Origin: Brevibacillus sp.
GTDB lineage: Bacteria; Bacillota; Bacilli; Brevibacillales; Brevibacillaceae
Assembly (NCBI GenBank): GCA_029240815.1
Contig: JARDZO010000031.1
Span: forward strand, 1 to 31,217
Length of the DNA stretch: 31,217 nt
Reading direction: 5' to 3'
Positions 1-7,560 of the stretch are shown one piece after another. The notes under the pieces are model-generated. The model was not told where the DNA came from and searched no databases. It worked only from the letters and a program-made list of their open reading frames with translations. The first letter of the stretch is position 1. Each line of letters opens with the position of its first letter. Position numbers and translations under genes: made by a program.

Positions 1-2
1 AT

Positions 3-83
3 TGCACAGTCGAATGGATCGATGAAGGTGTCTATCTCGTTCACGCGACAAAGGCCAAATTCCAGATTGGACTGAAAGGATAA
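3..83 (+). CDS. C-terminal tail of an upstream gene (partial)
   Basis: An open frame enters from the left edge and stops at the TAA of 81-83, giving the 26-residue end CTVEWIDEGVYL...QIGLKG. The stop lies three bases before the pelF start codon, so this gene is almost certainly in the same transcript as pelF. By analogy with Gram-positive pel operons (pelD, pelE, a PelA-type deacetylase, pelF, pelG) it could be one of the upstream pel genes, but the fragment is too short for me to name it. Confidence 0.6.
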   Translation, partial: CTVEWIDEGVYLVHATKAKFQIGLKG

Positions 84-86
84 GCG

Positions 87-1523
87 ATGAAGATTTGTCT
101 GATTGCGGAAGGCTCATATCCGTACATAACGGGTGGCGTCTCGAGCTGGATTCATTCCTTGATCAAAGGAATGCCGGAGCACGAGTTTATCCTGTATGCG
201 ATAGGAGCGCAGGAAAAAAACAGAGGGAAATTTGTGTACGACTTGCCTGTAAATGTCGTGGAAATCAAAGAAGTGTTTCTGGATGCCTATATTCGGGAGG
301 AGGCTGTTCCAGGCAAGAGATTGGCTCTGAGAGACGAAGAGCAGCTTGCCCTTCTGTCCTTACTCGAAGGCAGCGATGTAAACTGGGGCGATTTCTTTTC
401 CATGCTGGTCAGAGGAAGGCTGCCTTCTGTGGGCGACTTCCTCACCAGTAAAGACTTCTTTGATATCGTTCAAAAACTGTGCGAACAAAAGTACCCGCAG
501 ATTCCCTTTACAGAAATGATCTGGATGATTCGCTCGATGATCCTGCCGCTGTGCCTGATCATTGAAGAAGGAATGCCCGAAGCAGATCTGTATCACAGTG
601 TCTGCACCGGTTATGGAGGAGTAGCGGGTGCGTTCGGAAAGCATCTCTATTCCAAACCATTTGTGCTGACCGAACACGGTATTTATACACGAGAACGGGA
701 AGAAGAAATTATCAAAGCGAGCTGGATCAAAGGCCATTTCAAGGATATTTGGATCGATTATTTTCACAATCTCTCCCAGTGCGCCTATTCCTACGCAGAT
801 CGTGTCATCACTCTTTTTGGGAGAAACAAGGACATTCAGATCGAGCTGGGGTGCGATGCAGAAAAAATCGCCATTATCCCAAACGGAGTAGAAGTGAGCG
901 AGTATCAGGACTTGCCTGGGAAACAGCGGGACGAGGAAGGGATCATCAACATTGGTGCGTTGGTGCGTGTGGTGCCGATCAAAGACATGAAAACACTGAT
1001 CCAGAGCTTTGCGTTCGTCAAGGAACAGGTACCGAATGCCCACCTGATCATTATGGGGCCGACGAATGAGGATGAGGAGTATTTCGAGGAGTGCCAGCAG
1101 CTGGTGACCAGTCTCCAATTGGAGCACGTGAGCTTTACGGGAACGGTCAATGCCAAAGAGTATCTCGGGAAAATGGACATGCTCGTATTGACCAGCATCA
1201 GTGAGGGGCAGCCCTTGGTCATTTTGGAAGGGATGTCTTGTGCCAAGCCTTTTGTCACGACAGATGTCGGCAGCTGCAGGGAGCTCTTGTACGGCAGAGA
1301 GGATGGCTACCAGGAAGCAGGCATCGTTGTACCGGTGATGCATGTGACGCAGATCGCACAGGCGATGATCACTCTTTGTCACGATGAGCAACTGCGCATG
1401 CAAATGGGGAACAACGGGTATCGACGAGTTTCTGATCTGTACACCAAAGAGAAGTTTTTAGAGGGGTACCGGGATCTGTACCGGGAATGTGAGGGGATTC
1501 ATTATGGCGGGAATAGGATTTGA
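87..1523 (+). CDS. pelF: PelF, GT4-family glycosyltransferase of Pel exopolysaccharide synthesis
   Basis: Predicted cytoplasmic retaining glycosyltransferase that polymerises the Pel polysaccharide from UDP-sugars, acting with the PelG membrane protein. The N terminus MKICLIAEGSYPYITGGVSS is the hallmark PelF start: the family glycine-rich loop and SSWIH motif follow at once. The C-terminal Rossmann half carries the GT4 E-x7-E motif as SEGQPLVILEG, with E373 and E381. The length of 478 residues is typical. ATG at 87 is preceded by AAAGGA at 76-81. The end overlaps the pelG start by 20 bases, suggesting translational coupling. Family identity is secure from motifs. Sugar specificity is not visible in the sequence. 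Confidence 0.93.
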   Translation: MKICLIAEGSYPYITGGVSSWIHSLIKGMPEHEFILYAIGAQEKNRGKFVYDLPVNVVEIKEVFLDAYIREEAVPGKRLALRDEEQLALLSLLEGSDVNWGDFFSMLVRGRLPSVGDFLTSKDFFDIVQKLCEQKYPQIPFTEMIWMIRSMILPLCLIIEEGMPEADLYHSVCTGYGGVAGAFGKHLYSKPFVLTEHGIYTREREEEIIKASWIKGHFKDIWIDYFHNLSQCAYSYADRVITLFGRNKDIQIELGCDAEKIAIIPNGVEVSEYQDLPGKQRDEEGIINIGALVRVVPIKDMKTLIQSFAFVKEQVPNAHLIIMGPTNEDEEYFEECQQLVTSLQLEHVSFTGTVNAKEYLGKMDMLVLTSISEGQPLVILEGMSCAKPFVTTDVGSCRELLYGREDGYQEAGIVVPVMHVTQIAQAMITLCHDEQLRMQMGNNGYRRVSDLYTKEKFLEGYRDLYRECEGIHYGGNRI

Positions 1524-2915
1524 GCTGAAAAAGATGTTCAGGGGTCAAGGGTACTTGTCCGGGATGAAGGCTTACGCGTATTCATCACTCGTAACCGTAG
1601 GGCCGATGCTGTTGTGTATGCTGATGGTCACGATCCTGCAGCAAATGCTCATGTACCTGGATGTCTCCTATCAAGAGCGAATGACATTCTTATCGGCAGT
1701 GGTGTATGCCTTTGTCTTCTCGTTGCTCGTTACGTGCGGATTTATTATGGTGATCTCCCGCTACATCGCTGACAAGATTTACATGCGGGAATACGACGAC
1801 ATCATCGCTTCGTTGTATGGGGTGATGGCGATCTGCCTCTGTATTGGTGGAGTAAGTGGAGCTGTATTCTACTTTTTCTCGCCGCTCGATGTCGCATTTA
1901 AATTATCTGCCATCTCCTCTTTGTGGAGTTAATCGTGGTGTGGCTGCAATCTGCCTATTTGTCTGCCTTAAAAGATTACATGCGCATCATTCGAGGGTAT
2001 CTCGCTGCAGTTGTACTGACGATACTTGCTGCGTATCTCTTTGTCTATGTGATCGGTCTGCCGACTGGGTTTGGCATGCTGCTTGGGATGAATGTCGGCT
2101 TTTTCGTCATGATTGTCCTGTCCATGCTCCATCTGGAAAGCTATTTTCGCAAACGGGAGAGAAACTACTTTGATTTCCTGCGATACGTGAAGCGGTTTCC
2201 GACTTTGCTGGGAACGGGGTTGTTCTGCTCGCTAGGCTTCTACATTCACAATTTTGTGTACTGGATGATGAGTCCTTTGCAAGAGCAGGTAGCCAGCACG
2301 TATTGGATTGCCTCTTCCTACGACGTGCCTGCTTTCTATGCATCGCTGAGCATACTGCCAACGATGGTGATGTTCGTCGTTTCTGTAGAGACGGCGTTCT
2401 ATGAAAAATATCGACAATACTACGGCACCATTTTGGGAACGGGGTCGGTGCTAGACATCAAACGGGCGAAAAAAGACATGATTCAGACCTTGATGCAGGA
2501 GCTCGGCTTCATGATGGAAATACAATTGTTCTTTACCTTCGTATCGCTAGCTCTTGGCATTACCCTTTTACCGCATATCGGATTTTCTTCCGAACAGATC
2601 GAGCGGTTCAACATTTTGGTGATGGCAGGCTTTCTTTATGCTGTGATGTTCGTCATCATGCTCCTGCTGCTCTATTTTGATGATCGTCGCGGAGCGTTCC
2701 TGGTCACCGTACTCTTTGTCACGAGCACCGCGATTCTCACCGTGGCGATGCTCCCGCTCGAAAACTACGGATTTTCTTTCTTCATATCGACCTTTCTAGC
2801 GCTGGCAGCAGCTTTGGCACGGCTCATCTACTTTCTGAAAAATATTGACTACTATACGTATTGCTCGCAGCCACTCATCGCCAAAGAGTGGGGAAGCGAA
2901 TATCCAAGTAATTGA
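1504..2915 (+). pseudogene. pelG: PelG, Pel exopolysaccharide exporter, interrupted by a frameshift
   Basis: PelG is a polytopic inner-membrane protein of the MOP/MATE-like flippase superfamily that moves Pel across the membrane. The N-terminal part, starting MAGIGFELKKMF at ATG 1504 (GAGGGG at 1491-1496), reads in one frame to TAA at 1930-1932. The remainder, FVELIVVWLQSAYLSALKDY onward, reads in the -1 frame from about 1917 to TGA at 2913-2915. Joined, the two parts give about 470 residues, the normal PelG length, with continuous transmembrane segments. The fusion point expected from the family (hydrophobic LLFVELIV...) lies at 1896-1920, where one base appears missing. There is no long homopolymer and no X-XXY-YYZ slippery heptamer in the right phase. 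It is either a genuine disruption or a sequence error. Confidence 0.88.
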
Positions 2916-2927
2916 AGCACGGGAGGA

Positions 2928-4652
2928 ATGATGGTGACAAGGAAGCCATACAGATGGATGCTAGTGGCAGCGGCAGTTGCCGTAGTGGGGTGTTCCCAGC
3001 AATCTCAGGGAAACAACGAAGCCGCACGACCATCAGCGAGTCAGGTGGAGCAAACGCAGGAGCCTGGGGAGGGTCTGCATGAAAATAAACAGGTCTATGG
3101 ACAGGACGAGGATGGAAGCATCGTCCACTTGTACGTCACGGTGGTCAATGAGGAAAACACGGAATTAAAAACCACTACCTTCTCGGAGATAAACCGCTCT
3201 CTGAACGGGATCGATGTAAATGGGGAGGACCTGAAAGCGAGAATCATCTTTCAGGAAGGAACGGCTGAAGGTCCGCAGTCCGGCTATTTTGGGTATGGGG
3301 AATCGAGAACGAATGGCACGATTGAAGTGCGCGGGGAATCGAGCAGGAGCTCCCAGCAAAAGTCATTCAAGATTCGCTTGCTGGACACGGCTGGTTACTG
3401 GAGAGAACAGCGAAATATCAACCTGAACAAGCACCGGCCAGACATTACACGTGTACGTCAAAAGCTCAGCTTTGACTACTTTGAGCAGATGCCGAATATG
3501 ACTAGCTTGCGGACACAGTTCGTGCATCTGATGGTAAAAGATTTGACCAGTAATGATCCTGATCCCAAATTTGTAGACTACGGCTTGTTTACCCAAATTG
3601 AGCAACCCAACAAAACCATGTTACAAGCGCATGGGTTGGATCGGAATGGAAATTTGTACAAGGCGATCAATTTCGAGTTTCATCGGGACGAGGCCAAAAT
3701 CAAATTGGCGAACGATCCTACGTACGACAAGAAGGCATTTGAAAGTGTTATGGAAATCAAGGGGAGCGAGAATCATGAGAAGCTCATTTCCATGCTGGAT
3801 GATTTGAAAAATCATTCCCTGCCGATCAAAGATGTGCTGGACAAGCATTTTGACAGAGAGAACTACTTTACCTGGCTGGCAGCGAACATTTTGATGGGGA
3901 ACGCGGACACCGCCGCGCACAACTTTTATTTGTACAGTCCATCGGATTCGGACAAATGGTATTTCTTGCCATGGGATTATGATTTGTCATGGGGCTTTTT
4001 TGAACAGGAAGCAAAGCGCAGCCCTCTGATCACGCTGGGTAAATGGGAGTTTGGCATCTCGAATTACTGGGTGTCTGACCTGCACAGTCGTGTGTTCAAG
4101 GATCCCGAGAATGTAAAAGCGTTAAATGAAAAGATCGAGGAGCTCCATACATTCATCACGACCGAAAAAACGAATGCGCTGTTAAAGAGCTATTTCGCCA
4201 ATGTCAGCCACTATGTGAAGCGACAGCCAGACTTGTATAACCTGCCGCAAGAAGTAGACAAGTTTGATTACGAATACAGCATCATTCCGGGCGAACCTGC
4301 GCGAAACAAGGTGAGGTATTACGAAGGGCAAGAGTTCCCGATGCCGTTTTATATGGACGATCCCAAGGAAGAAAAAGGGAAGCTGGTTTTCACGTGGGAC
4401 CATTCCTATGATTTGCAGGGAGATGACCTGACCTACGATTTTGCGATCAGTCACGATCCTGCTTTTACCAAGATATACACACAAGCCAAAGGGTTAGCCG
4501 GGACGAACTACGCAGTCGACAAGATGGCCAAGGGACGCTATTTCTGGCGAGTCATCGTACGGGACAGCAAAGGGCACGAGCAGACCTCCTTTGACAGAGT
4601 CGAGCTGGATAACACCCGCTACCATGGCGTAAAAGAGTTTGTGGTGAAGTGA
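2928..4652 (+). CDS. CotH-family protein kinase-like lipoprotein with C-terminal Fn3-like domain
   Basis: The N terminus is a lipoprotein signal: a short basic stretch, a hydrophobic core and lipobox VVGC with the lipidated cysteine near residue 22, so the protein should be anchored on the outer face of the membrane. Residues roughly 130-400 form a CotH kinase domain. Visible motifs are GNADTAAHNFYLY (D327 and N332, catalytic-loop-like) and LPWDYDLSWG (D350/D352, metal-binding-like). About 100 C-terminal residues (TWDHSYDL...GRYFWRVIVRDS) resemble a fibronectin-type/Ig sandwich. Spore CotH phosphorylates coat proteins; the target of this one is unknown. It lies 12 bases after pelG. GGGAGGA at 2921-2927 abuts ATG 2928, so ATG 2931 or GTG 2934 may be the true start. 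Confidence 0.85.
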   Translation: MMVTRKPYRWMLVAAAVAVVGCSQQSQGNNEAARPSASQVEQTQEPGEGLHENKQVYGQDEDGSIVHLYVTVVNEENTELKTTTFSEINRSLNGIDVNGEDLKARIIFQEGTAEGPQSGYFGYGESRTNGTIEVRGESSRSSQQKSFKIRLLDTAGYWREQRNINLNKHRPDITRVRQKLSFDYFEQMPNMTSLRTQFVHLMVKDLTSNDPDPKFVDYGLFTQIEQPNKTMLQAHGLDRNGNLYKAINFEFHRDEAKIKLANDPTYDKKAFESVMEIKGSENHEKLISMLDDLKNHSLPIKDVLDKHFDRENYFTWLAANILMGNADTAAHNFYLYSPSDSDKWYFLPWDYDLSWGFFEQEAKRSPLITLGKWEFGISNYWVSDLHSRVFKDPENVKALNEKIEELHTFITTEKTNALLKSYFANVSHYVKRQPDLYNLPQEVDKFDYEYSIIPGEPARNKVRYYEGQEFPMPFYMDDPKEEKGKLVFTWDHSYDLQGDDLTYDFAISHDPAFTKIYTQAKGLAGTNYAVDKMAKGRYFWRVIVRDSKGHEQTSFDRVELDNTRYHGVKEFVVK

Positions 4653-4667
4653 GGGGGAAGTGCGGGC

Positions 4668-5378
4668 ATGCAGTTTGGCAACAAAAGATTGAGAAATGAA
4701 TGGAAGTATTACATCCGTTTCCATGATTACATCTCGTTACGGAACAAATTGCGGTCGATCACCACCCTCGATCCGAACTCGCTTGACGATGAAGGCTATC
4801 ATATCCGCAGCTTGTATTTTGATGATGTCTATGACACTTCTTTGTACGAAAAAAACTACGGTGTGTACAAAAGAAGGAAGTACCGCATCCGTATTTATAA
4901 TCAGTCGGATGCTGTGATCAAGCTGGAACGAAAGAGCAAGTATGATGGATACATATGCAAGGAAGCCGAGTCCATCACGAGGGACGAATACGAGCAAATC
5001 ATGGCCGGACAAATAGACTTTCTGCTGCAAAGAAAAGCGGGCTTGCTGCACGATTTTTATTTCGATTGCAAGAATCATCTCTTTCAACCGAGAGTGGTAA
5101 CGGATTACGTCCGTGAAGCTTATCTGATGGAGATTGGCAACGTTCGGGTTACGTTTGACAAGCGTTTGATGACGAACGTGAATACATTCGATATTTTTGA
5201 TCCCCAGATGAAGACCGTTCACGCGATTCATGAGCCGAAGATGATCATGGAAGTGAAGTTTGACAACTTCTTGCCGATCCATATCCGTTATCTTCTACAG
5301 TATTTTAGCAATCAACGCTCCGCTATTTCCAAATATGTCGTTTGCCGAGAGGAGAGTAAAGTGTACTACAAACTCTAG
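4668..5378 (+). CDS. VTC-domain polyphosphate polymerase-like protein
   Basis: This 236-residue soluble protein matches the VTC domain, a tunnel-shaped triphosphate-tunnel-like fold that in yeast Vtc4 makes polyphosphate from ATP. Diagnostic basic and acidic strands are all present: NEWKYYI (E11, K13), RSLYFDD (R47), KYRIRIYN (R73, R75), IKLERKSK (K85, E87, K89), PRVVTDYVREAY (R142, R149), VRVTFD (R160) and MEVKFD (E195, K197), ending SKYVV. The catalytic set therefore looks intact. It has no membrane segment of its own; the next gene, DUF4956, can supply one. ATG 4668 follows GAGGGGGAAG at 4651-4660. Polymerase activity is inferred from the family and has not been shown for this protein. Confidence 0.87.
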   Translation: MQFGNKRLRNEWKYYIRFHDYISLRNKLRSITTLDPNSLDDEGYHIRSLYFDDVYDTSLYEKNYGVYKRRKYRIRIYNQSDAVIKLERKSKYDGYICKEAESITRDEYEQIMAGQIDFLLQRKAGLLHDFYFDCKNHLFQPRVVTDYVREAYLMEIGNVRVTFDKRLMTNVNTFDIFDPQMKTVHAIHEPKMIMEVKFDNFLPIHIRYLLQYFSNQRSAISKYVVCREESKVYYKL

Positions 5379-5398
5379 CGTAAGGGGATTTTTGTTCT

Positions 5399-6079
5399 AT
5401 GGATCAGACAATCAATTTTCAGGACATTGTCAAAAAGAGCGTGCTGAAGATGGAGCAGTTTGCGAGCATCTCCGTGTTGGATACGGTGATCGGACTCATC
5501 CTCTCAGGAGCAATCGGACTGTTTATCTACTATATTTATAAAAAGTCATTCCGCGGTGTCGTGTACAGCCATACATTCAATATCACACTCGTCGTGATGG
5601 CCATGTTGACTTCCCTGATCATTATGACGATCAGCACCAACATCGTCTTGTCGCTGGGGATGGTAGGCGCATTGAGCATCGTCAGGTTCCGTACGGCCAT
5701 CAAAGATCCACTGGACATCGTCTTCATGTTTTGGTCGATCGCGGTCGGGATTGCGACAGGGGCAGGAGCGTATCCGGTTTCCATCATCGGGTCCATCATC
5801 GTGGCCGCCACAATCCTGTTGTTGACGCGAAAACAGCTAAAGGACATGGCCTATCTGCTCGTGATTCACTACAGAGACAACGCCAGCGATGAAGTGAGGT
5901 ATCAGTTGAACAAGCTAAAATACGCACTCAAATCAAAAACGATCAACAAAGACGTCATTGAATTGATCGTAGAAATCAAGCTCAGAGACGATAACACGGC
6001 ATTTGTCCAAGATATATCCGCTATCGAAGGGGTAAAGGACGTGTCACTGGTCAGCTACAATGGAGATTACGCTCCGTAA
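5399..6079 (+). CDS. DUF4956 integral membrane protein
   Basis: A 226-residue membrane protein with a short cytoplasmic N terminus, about four hydrophobic helices between residues 25 and 145, and a soluble 80-residue C-terminal domain. The central conserved block LGMVGALSIVRFRTAIKDP, followed by the FMFWSIAVGIATG helix, is the signature of DUF4956. These proteins recur next to VTC-domain genes, so the pair may form a split counterpart of the yeast VTC complex, with the polymerase docked on a membrane channel. That role is inference. ATG 5399 follows AAGGGGA at 5382-5388. It is the last gene before the terminator at 6088. Confidence 0.85.
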   Translation: MDQTINFQDIVKKSVLKMEQFASISVLDTVIGLILSGAIGLFIYYIYKKSFRGVVYSHTFNITLVVMAMLTSLIIMTISTNIVLSLGMVGALSIVRFRTAIKDPLDIVFMFWSIAVGIATGAGAYPVSIIGSIIVAATILLLTRKQLKDMAYLLVIHYRDNASDEVRYQLNKLKYALKSKTINKDVIELIVEIKLRDDNTAFVQDISAIEGVKDVSLVSYNGDYAP

Positions 6080-6087
6080 ATAGACAA

Positions 6088-6131
6088 ATCCCTCCTCGTG
6101 CAGATAACTGCACCGCAGGAGGGATCTTTTT
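6088..6131. terminator. Intrinsic terminator ending the pel-cotH-VTC operon
   Basis: Outer arms ATCCCTCCT (6088-6096) and AGGAGGGAT (6117-6125) enclose an inner GTGCAG/CTGCAC stem, followed by five T (6127-6131). It sits nine bases after the DUF4956 stop. On the other strand the flank is also moderately T-rich, so it may serve the convergent gene as well. Confidence 0.85.
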
Positions 6132-6136
6132 GTTCA

Positions 6137-7516
6137 TCATGGAGCAAGGACTTCCACTTTTCCCAGCGGGTAGCGCAGATCTTCCCGTTTTCCTTCCATC
6201 GCCCATTGAATACCCGGTTCCTCGGTTTGAGGGTCTAGGATCGCGATGCAAATGGTGTACTCACCGGCCGGAAGATCAGCAGGAATTTCGAAAGACGGAG
6301 TCGACACTGTTTTTCCAGGAAGCCATTTACGGATGTCTTCTGTCGTGGCTGTTTTCGACACGATATTCCCATCGGAATCAGCGAGAGAAAGCTCCATCAC
6401 CCAGGGGAAGTAAAAGGGTGCTACGCCGTTGTTTGCCAGCTCCATGTGGACATCCAGACTGGAACCGGCGACGACTTCTTGTTCGTGTGTCTCTTTGTTC
6501 ACGGCAAAGCGATAACCCAGCGTATTCAAGAACCGGTTCAAATACTTTTGCTGCGCTCCTTTTGCGGGGAACGCGGCAGGCGTATTTGGGCCGAGCCAGG
6601 AGAGATGCGTCGATTGAGCTTGCGCGATCATATCGTCGATGGATGAAGCGCTGAAATACCGCTTTAGCGGCTTGGAAGGGGAAAACTCTCCGCCGCTCGG
6701 TGCTACCTTCCAGAAGTCAGGCATCGCAGGCATTTTTTCTTTAGTGAGCCAGGAAACGTACCCTTTTTGAAACCACGACTTGTATTCTGCGGTCTGCTCC
6801 TTGTTTCCAAAAACATCGTTAAAGAGACCTAGTTTATATTTCTTTGCGATCGGATGAGGCCTGCGCATCATCAGAATCGAGTCAGGAAAGTGATCCAGAT
6901 AAGGTTGGACGTACTGGTCGGTGATGGCTAGCTTTGGAAAAGGGATGGACGTATCCGTATGCCATTCGCCCCAGTGACCGATGCTGCCCAATTCTATAAA
7001 AGCAAGACGAGAGTCGTTCTTGTAGTGTCCTCCCAGTTGTTCGATCAGCCTTTGATGGTAGGAAACGAGAAGGGGATTGCTGTAGTTGGGACTGAATCCT
7101 TTCCCGTGACTGTTCTCGTACCATTCGCCGTCTCCATTCAACTCCCGGTAGAGCCAGTCAGGAATATCGAGATGCGTCTTTTCTTCCGGGTAGTCCATGA
7201 TGATGCGGATGATAAATTTGACTCCTTTGTCTGCCCATTCATCCAGGTGCAGTTCTTTTTCTACTTGCTCAAATTGGTAATCTCCTTTTTCAGGCTCCAG
7301 CATTCTCCACGAAAGATTCGCATACACCAATGTGTGCTCCTGATCGTAGGATTCATTACGTGCGTCTGGAGCAAGGCCCATGTATGGATTGAGAAGGACG
7401 TCTTCTATGGGCTCAGGCTCGTAGGTAACCATTTTCTTTCCAGCTCCTTCAGAGAGTGCGGGAAGGGATGTTAGTAGGATGGTAATTGCTAAGGTGATAA
7501 ACCATTTGGTTCTCAT
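6137..7516 (-). CDS. Secreted DUF4832 (TIM-barrel-like) protein
   Basis: 459 residues with a Sec signal peptide (basic MRTKW, hydrophobic ITLAITILLTSLPALS, cleavage near residues 22-25). The mature N-terminal half, with LLNPYMGLAP, VYANLSWRMLEPEKGDYQFE and IELGSIGHWGEWHTD, resembles DUF4832 and related glycoside-hydrolase-like (beta/alpha)8 barrels. E and W residues in the GHWGEWH loop sit where GH-A enzymes carry active-site acids. The last 120 residues form a beta-sandwich (VVAGSSLDVHMELANNGVAPFYFPW...). The translation start is supported by a GGGGG tract just upstream. It converges on the pel operon, so an extracellular sugar-related role is tempting but unproven. Confidence 0.75.
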   Translation of the reverse strand: MRTKWFITLAITILLTSLPALSEGAGKKMVTYEPEPIEDVLLNPYMGLAPDARNESYDQEHTLVYANLSWRMLEPEKGDYQFEQVEKELHLDEWADKGVKFIIRIIMDYPEEKTHLDIPDWLYRELNGDGEWYENSHGKGFSPNYSNPLLVSYHQRLIEQLGGHYKNDSRLAFIELGSIGHWGEWHTDTSIPFPKLAITDQYVQPYLDHFPDSILMMRRPHPIAKKYKLGLFNDVFGNKEQTAEYKSWFQKGYVSWLTKEKMPAMPDFWKVAPSGGEFSPSKPLKRYFSASSIDDMIAQAQSTHLSWLGPNTPAAFPAKGAQQKYLNRFLNTLGYRFAVNKETHEQEVVAGSSLDVHMELANNGVAPFYFPWVMELSLADSDGNIVSKTATTEDIRKWLPGKTVSTPSFEIPADLPAGEYTICIAILDPQTEEPGIQWAMEGKREDLRYPLGKVEVLAP

Positions 7517-7560
7517 GAATGCCCCCTGTTAGGACTGGAAATCAAGCGAATGACTGTGCT

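Noticed and set aside
360..1403. 347-residue open frame on the minus strand
   Set aside because: It lies wholly antisense to pelF, is rich in His, Asp and Arg, has no domain and no ribosome binding site. It is a shadow of pelF codon usage.
1896..1932. Programmed -1 frameshift in pelG
   Set aside because: Codons around the shift do not form an X-XXY-YYZ slippery heptamer in the needed phase, and PelG is not known to use recoding. Mutation or sequence error is more likely.
4737..5282. 181-residue minus-strand frame opposite the VTC gene
   Set aside because: No start context and unlikely composition; the plus-strand VTC protein has complete family motifs.
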